In this document: positions 59,542-64,000 of the stretch, one piece after another
Numbering within the stretch: the first letter of the stretch is position 1
How the letters are laid out: each line of letters begins with the position of its first letter
Assembly (NCBI RefSeq): GCF_002149965.1
Contig: NZ_MSQB01000020.1
Span: forward strand, 11,439-75,438
Source: Novosphingobium panipatense
GTDB lineage: Bacteria; Pseudomonadota; Alphaproteobacteria; Sphingomonadales; Sphingomonadaceae
Direction of reading: 5' to 3'
DNA: 64,000 nt
Position numbers and translations under genes: made by a program
Notes under the pieces: model-generated
What the model saw: only the letters and a program-made list of their open reading frames with translations
The model's database searches: none
What the model was told of the DNA's origin: nothing

Positions 59542-59800
59542 GATGTGCATGCCTCATCGTTATGATGCGCCGTGTTCCTTCGCGAGGCGTCCAGACCAGG
59601 GACACGCGCCTACCGCGAAGATAGCCGAAGACGCGATAACGGATTTCTCCGTAGTCCTTGCGGTCGTCCAGGATCTGGACATGCATCCCCGCGAAGACGA
59701 GATGCGCATCGGCAAGATCGAGGCCGCGTTCCAACAGGATCTTCGCGCGCTTTTTCGGATCGAAGCTGATCCTTGCCGGATTTGCGCTGGATTCTTCCAT
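59504..59800 (-). CDS. brnT: BrnT-family toxin
   Basis: A 98-residue RelE-like ribonuclease toxin. ISFDPKKRAKILLERGLDLADA, then DDRKDYGEIRYRVFGYL and the C-terminal IITMRHAHHGEHEARI match BrnT, although the usual RKANKRE ending has become RHAHHGEHE. The toxin gene precedes the antitoxin gene, as in other brnTA operons. Confidence 0.85.
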   Translation of the reverse strand: MEESSANPARISFDPKKRAKILLERGLDLADAHLVFAGMHVQILDDRKDYGEIRYRVFGYLRGRRVSLVWTPREGTRRIITMRHAHHGEHEARIRTLD

Positions 59801-59845
59801 GGACGGTGTGAATGCCTTCGCATTTCAAACCGAGCCAATGAAATT

Positions 59846-59874
59846 TATGTAACTACAAAAAGGTCGCGCGTCAA
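59846..59874 (-). promoter_or_regulatory. candidate sigma-70 promoter of brnTA
   Basis: On the minus strand TTGACG (59874-59869), a 17-base spacer and TACATA (59851-59846) form a good promoter 46 bases before brnT. The region is AT-richer than its surroundings and abuts the smc stop codon. Confidence 0.55.
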
Positions 59875-59876
59875 TC

Positions 59877-62800
59877 TCATTCCGCCGCCAGCAGTTCCTC
59901 CGCGCCGACCAGATCGACGCTGACCAGCCGCGACACGCCCTTTTCCACCATGGTCACGCCGAACAGGCGGTGCATGCGGCTCATCGTCACGGCGTTGTGG
60001 GTGACGATCAGGTAGCGCGTGTCGGTTTCCTGCGTCATCGCTTCGAGCAGGTCGCAGAAGCGCTCGATATTGGCATCGTCGAGCGGTGCGTCGACTTCGT
60101 CCAGCACGCAGATCGGCGCGGGATTGGTCAGGAACAGGGCGAAGATCAGGGCGACTGCGGTAAGCGCCTGCTCGCCGCCCGAAAGCAGGGTGAGCGACTG
60201 GAGGCGCTTGCCCGGAGGCTGGGCGAAGATCTCCAGCCCCGCTTCCAGCGGATCGTCCGAATCGACGAGCGCGAGGTGGGCCTGGCCGCCCTGGAACAGG
60301 CGCGTGAAGAGGCGGCGGAAGTGCCCGTCCACGGCCTCGAACGCGGCACGCAGGCGTTCGCGGCCTTCGCGGTTGAGATTGCCGATCGAGCCGCGCAGGC
60401 GGTTCACCGCTTCGGCCAGTTCGGCCTTCTCGGTAATGCTGGTGCCGAGCTGGGCTTCGGCTTCGGCCAGTTCGGTGGCGGCGACGAGGTTGACCGGGCC
60501 GATCCGCTCGCGGTCGGCCATAAGCCGCTCCATGGCCGCCATCTCGTCCGGCGCGGCGCCGACATCAGCCGGGGCGAAGGCGAAGCGTTCGGGCAGGACC
60601 GGCGGCGGGCACTGGAAGCGCTCGCCCGAGATGCGGGTCATCTCGACGCGGCGGCCGTCCTCGTTTTCGGCGCGGGCGGCGGCGCCTGCGCGGTTCTCGC
60701 GGGCGCTGGCCAGCATTTCCTGCGCGGCGGCAAGCGCGGCATCGGCCTTGCGGGCGGCGTCGGTCACGAAAGCGACGGCGGCCTCCGCCTTGCCCAGTTC
60801 CTCGGCAATGCGATTGCGCACCGCTTCGCCCTGCTCGATCTGTTCCATCAGCGAGGCAGGCTTGGCGGCGATCACGGCGCGCTCGGTCTCGATCTCCTCA
60901 AGCCGTCCGGCCATCTGCGCGAGGCGGTTGGCGGCGTCTCCGGCGCGCGACTGCCAGTTGCGGATATCGCCGCGCTGGGATCCCGTGCGTTCGCGGGCGA
61001 CGGCCAGGGCCTGGTCGTGCGAGGCGAGGGTCGCGGTGGATATCTGCAGCGTGGCGCGGGCGGCGTCGTTCTTTTCGCGCGCGGCTTCCAGCCCGGCGCG
61101 GCCCTTTTCGGGATCGGGCAGGGCGGAGCGCTTGCCTTCGGCCAGGGCGATGTCGCGTTCTGCGGCCTGGCGCTGCTCGGCCAGATCGCCCTGGGCGCGG
61201 TCCAGTTCGGCGCGGCGCGACTGCTGGCGCTGGCGGGCGTCCTCGGCCTGATCGGCGGCGCGCAGGGCGGCGCGTTCGGCATTGGCGGCCTCGGCAATGG
61301 TGCGCTCGGCGGCGACCACGGCGGCGGCGTGGGCGGAGAGTTCCTGCTGCACCGCGCCCTGCCGCGCTTCGGCGGCGGCGAGTGCTTCGCGCAGCGGCGG
61401 AAGCTGGGTTTCGAGATCGGCAAAGCGGTTTTCCGCTTCGAGCCGGGCCGCTTCGGCGGCGCCTTCGCCGCGCGCGACGAAGCCGTCCCAGCGGCGCAGG
61501 GCGCCTGCACGGGTAACCAGCCACTCGCCCTTGCCGAGTTCGCGGCCATCGTCTTCCTCGACCACATGAACGAGGGCGAGGCGCGCCGCGAGTTCCGCCG
61601 GACACTGGGTGACATGGGCGGCCAGGCTGTCCTTCACTGCAGCCGGGGCTTGCGCGCCGGTCCAGAACCGGCCGTCCGCTTTGGCGACTTCGCCCAGCGG
61701 CGCCTTGGCATCGCGGCCGAGCACGGCGGCGAGCGCGCGTTCGTATCCCGGCGCGGCGCGCACCGCGTCGATGGCGACGGGAAGCCCGTGCGCGGCTTTC
61801 GCGCCCTTGGCGCGGGCTTCGCGGTCCCTGGTAAGGGCGGAATGTTCGCGTTCGATGCCGGTCAGGTCGGCGCGGGCGGCGGCGAGCGCCGAGGCGGCGG
61901 CATCGCGCTCGCCCTGAAGCTCGGCCTTGCGGGCCTGCTGTGCGTCCAGCCCTTCGCGCGCGGCGGCGAGGGCGGCACTGGCTTCCTCGGCGCGGGCGCG
62001 CGCCTCGGTGACGGCCTTGTCGAGATCGCCCGCAGCCTCCAGCGCCTGGACCTGGGCTTCGAGCCGGGCGGCTTCGGCGGCGAGCCGGTCGAGACGGCCC
62101 TTCGCCTGCGCCAGTTCGGCTTCGGCGATCCGCCATTCGGCCTCGACCCCGGCCTGCGCGGCAGTGGCCTGCGCCAGATCGAGTTCGGCGCTGCGGGCAG
62201 CGCGCTCGGCGCCTTCGAGGGCATTGGCAAGGCGCGGGCGCTGGGCCTCGTCCTGTTCGAGCTGCTTCGCCCCTTCCGCCAGATCGCGTTCCAGCCGGGC
62301 GAGGGCCTCGGCGGCGTCGCGGGTCATGCGGTCGGCATCGCCGCGATCCTCGTCCAGCCGGGCCTTCTGGCGTTCGAGGTCCTTCAGCCGCTGTTCGGCC
62401 GCTTCCAGCTGGCTGGTGAGCGTGGCCATGCGGTGGCCCTGGGCGCTGGCATCGTCGCGCCGGTCGGCGAGTTCGTCGCGGGCCTCCACCAGCGCCTCGG
62501 CAGCCTTGGCCTGGGCGTCCTGCGCCAGCTTCGCGGCGTCCTGCGCCTCGCTGACGCGGGTTTCGGCCCCTTGGGCTTCCTTCTTCGCGGCTTCGGCAGC
62601 CTGGGCGGCGTCGCGCCAGCGGGCGAAGACCAGCCGTGCTTCGGCCAGGCGGATATCGTCCGACAGTGCCTTGTAGCGTTCGGCGGCCTTGGCCTGGCGG
62701 CGCAGCCCCGCGACCTGCTTGTCCAGCCCGGCCATGAGGTCTTCGAGGCGCGAGAGGTTGGCTTCGGTGGCGCGCAGCTTCTGCTCGGCATCCTTGCGGC

Positions 62801-63314
62801 GGACGTGAAGACCGGCAATGCCCGCCGCCTCTTCCAGCATGGCGCGGCGTTCGGCGGGCTTGGCGGCGATGACCGCGGCGATGCGGCCCTGGCTGACGAG
62901 CGCCGGGCTGTGCGCGCCGGTGGCGGCATCGGCAAAGACCAGCGAGACGTCCTTGGCGCGCACGTCGCTGCCGTTGATCCGGTAGGCACTGCCCGCGCCG
63001 CGCTCGATGCGGCGGACCACTTCCAGTTCCTCGCGCACGCCGCGCGCGTCGGGGGCGGCATCGGCCTGGAGCACGACTTCGGCAAAGGCGCGGGGCGGAC
63101 GCGTGGCGGTGCCCGCGAAGATCACGTCCTCCATGCCGCCGCCGCGCATCGACTTGGCCGAGCTTTCGCCCATGACCCAGCGGATCGCTTCGAGCAGGTT
63201 GGACTTGCCGCAGCCGTTGGGGCCGACCACGCCGGTCAGCCCCGGTTCGATGCGCAATTCCGCAGGCTCTACGAAACTCTTAAAACCGGTGAGCTTGAGC
63301 CGTTTTATGCGCAT
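59877..63314 (-). CDS. smc: chromosome segregation protein SMC
   Basis: A 1145-residue SMC ATPase. The N-terminal head has Walker A GPNGCGKSNLLEAIRW near residue 35, the C-terminal head has signature LLSGGEQALTAVAL and Walker B ICVLDEVDAPLDDANI. Between them are two long Ala/Glu/Arg-rich coiled-coil arms flanking a hinge at about residues 500-640. It organises and separates chromosomes with ScpA and ScpB. It is 33 bases downstream of the DsbA-like gene on the same strand. Confidence 0.98.
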   Translation of the reverse strand: MRIKRLKLTGFKSFVEPAELRIEPGLTGVVGPNGCGKSNLLEAIRWVMGESSAKSMRGGGMEDVIFAGTATRPPRAFAEVVLQADAAPDARGVREELEVVRRIERGAGSAYRINGSDVRAKDVSLVFADAATGAHSPALVSQGRIAAVIAAKPAERRAMLEEAAGIAGLHVRRKDAEQKLRATEANLSRLEDLMAGLDKQVAGLRRQAKAAERYKALSDDIRLAEARLVFARWRDAAQAAEAAKKEAQGAETRVSEAQDAAKLAQDAQAKAAEALVEARDELADRRDDASAQGHRMATLTSQLEAAEQRLKDLERQKARLDEDRGDADRMTRDAAEALARLERDLAEGAKQLEQDEAQRPRLANALEGAERAARSAELDLAQATAAQAGVEAEWRIAEAELAQAKGRLDRLAAEAARLEAQVQALEAAGDLDKAVTEARARAEEASAALAAAREGLDAQQARKAELQGERDAAASALAAARADLTGIEREHSALTRDREARAKGAKAAHGLPVAIDAVRAAPGYERALAAVLGRDAKAPLGEVAKADGRFWTGAQAPAAVKDSLAAHVTQCPAELAARLALVHVVEEDDGRELGKGEWLVTRAGALRRWDGFVARGEGAAEAARLEAENRFADLETQLPPLREALAAAEARQGAVQQELSAHAAAVVAAERTIAEAANAERAALRAADQAEDARQRQQSRRAELDRAQGDLAEQRQAAERDIALAEGKRSALPDPEKGRAGLEAAREKNDAARATLQISTATLASHDQALAVARERTGSQRGDIRNWQSRAGDAANRLAQMAGRLEEIETERAVIAAKPASLMEQIEQGEAVRNRIAEELGKAEAAVAFVTDAARKADAALAAAQEMLASARENRAGAAARAENEDGRRVEMTRISGERFQCPPPVLPERFAFAPADVGAAPDEMAAMERLMADRERIGPVNLVAATELAEAEAQLGTSITEKAELAEAVNRLRGSIGNLNREGRERLRAAFEAVDGHFRRLFTRLFQGGQAHLALVDSDDPLEAGLEIFAQPPGKRLQSLTLLSGGEQALTAVALIFALFLTNPAPICVLDEVDAPLDDANIERFCDLLEAMTQETDTRYLIVTHNAVTMSRMHRLFGVTMVEKGVSRLVSVDLVGAEELLAAE

Positions 63315-63347
63315 CTTGTCTGGTTCAATTCATGACGGCGGCGCGGA

Positions 63348-64000
63348 TCAGCGCGCGCCGGCTTCCTGCAGCTTGGGCTCGAGTTCCTTCCAGCCCATCG
63401 AGCCGACAGTGGTGCCGTTGATGATGAAAGTGGGCGTGCCGTTGATGTTGAGTTCGCTCGTCGCCTTCTGCGTCTGGTCGGCAAAGGCCTTGGCCTTGGC
63501 AGCGTCGCCCAGGCAGACCTTGGCCTGATCGCGCGAAATCCCGCGCGAGGCGAAGAATTCGGTCATGCCGCCGACTTCGGCGATGGCCAGCATCTGCTGA
63601 TCCTTGGGCAGGTCCTGGATCTGCTTCATCCGCGCGTCACCGGCGGACTGGAGATTCTGGAACATGTTCGGCTGCCAGGCCCAGAACTGCTCGCTGAGCG
63701 GCAGGACGGCCTCGGTCGATCCGCAAGTGGCCAGCAGCGAGGCCGGAATATCGAAGGCATTGAGCATGAAGTAGCGCAGTTCGTAGCTCACGCGGCCGCT
63801 GGCGACGTAATCGTCACGCAGCTTTTCGTAGCTTTCATGCGCGAATTCGGCGCAGTGCGAGCACGACAGCGCGCCATATTCCACCAGCTTGATCGGCGCG
63901 TCGGGGTTGCCGATGCGATAGCCGCCCTCAGGCGTCTTCGTCACCATCTCGGCCCAGGACTTGCCGGCGGGCGGCGCGACCTTGGGCAGGGCCTGTTCCG
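63348..64000 (-). CDS. DsbA-like thioredoxin domain protein (5' end outside window)
   Basis: The frame stays open to the right edge of the window, so the start is missing; an internal ATG at 63947 is not the likely start. The visible part has the redox motif LSCSHCAEFAHESY and the cis-Pro loop INGTPTFIINGT, as in DsbA-type oxidoreductases of alphaproteobacteria with a periplasmic location. It precedes smc in the same direction. Confidence 0.85.
   Translation of the reverse strand, partial: EQALPKVAPPAGKSWAEMVTKTPEGGYRIGNPDAPIKLVEYGALSCSHCAEFAHESYEKLRDDYVASGRVSYELRYFMLNAFDIPASLLATCGSTEAVLPLSEQFWAWQPNMFQNLQSAGDARMKQIQDLPKDQQMLAIAEVGGMTEFFASRGISRDQAKVCLGDAAKAKAFADQTQKATSELNINGTPTFIINGTTVGSMGWKELEPKLQEAGAR

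Noticed and set aside
59970-63335. A 1121-residue plus-strand reading frame opposite smc
   Set aside because: It mirrors the Ala/Glu/Arg-rich smc coding strand, has Gly/Ala/Arg-rich low-complexity sequence with no domain, and smc itself has all its motifs. It is a high-GC artefact.

Overview
The window reads as chromosomal DNA of a high-GC alphaproteobacterium of the order Sphingomonadales, most likely a Novosphingobium-type sphingomonad. This is inferred from gene content and from protein types I associate with that group; no 16S gene is present. Genes are dense, operons are short, and stop/start overlaps (ATGA, TGATG) are frequent. I see no rRNA, tRNA, CRISPR array, insertion sequence or prophage.

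Layout. Positions 1-11 kb hold an accessory catabolic locus: a CoA-transferase, an enoyl-CoA hydratase, a Baeyer-Villiger-type flavin monooxygenase, an SDR dehydrogenase, a propeller (SMP-30/NHL-like) protein, an EthD-domain protein, an MFS transporter, a Rieske oxygenase alpha subunit and a two-domain VOC protein. The set fits ring hydroxylation, ring cleavage and CoA-dependent side-chain processing of an unknown substrate. Positions 11-23 kb are housekeeping: tlpA-like, argH, an lptM-like lipoprotein, lysA, a siroheme-synthase-like gene, two unrecognised related proteins, ruvX, a DUF3089 hydrolase, then the minus-strand run pyrE-pdxJ-acpS-lepB-AI-2E-type permease. Positions 23-30 kb are an aa3-type cytochrome c oxidase operon (coxB, coxA, ctaB, a 43-residue membrane protein, ctaG, coxC, surf1). 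Positions 30-35 kb carry thrC, a methyltransferase, a folB-like gene and moaA-moaD-moaE. Positions 35-45 kb carry rplU-rpmA behind a structured leader, two tandem GNAT acetyltransferases, ygfZ, a LysR-pirin-nitroreductase group, an HPP-family protein and rarD. Positions 45-64 kb carry an astD-like gene, selO, a hydrolase, a glycosyltransferase, a yfgM-like gene with bamB, an ICMT-like membrane enzyme, gshA, rsmE, ubiA, a soxR locus with a textbook soxbox, a brnTA toxin-antitoxin pair, smc, and the start of a DsbA-like gene cut by the window end.

The most striking non-coding signal is a dispersed family of long hairpins: six full copies and one apparent deletion derivative between 4.1 and 58.8 kb. 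Each full copy has arms of 32-33 bp beginning GCGGCACC, a loop of about 16 nt with a conserved core, and smaller flanking hairpins. Arm sequences vary between copies while pairing is kept, which suggests the structure matters. Two other palindromic families are also present, a GTCGTCCCGGA type and a CTTCGACAAGCTCAG type; one of the latter lies inside a coding sequence.

Start codons were chosen from ribosome-binding sites, overlaps with neighbours and family N-termini; several genes appear to use GTG or TTG. Very long antisense reading frames opposite smc, lysA, coxA and others are treated as high-GC artefacts.
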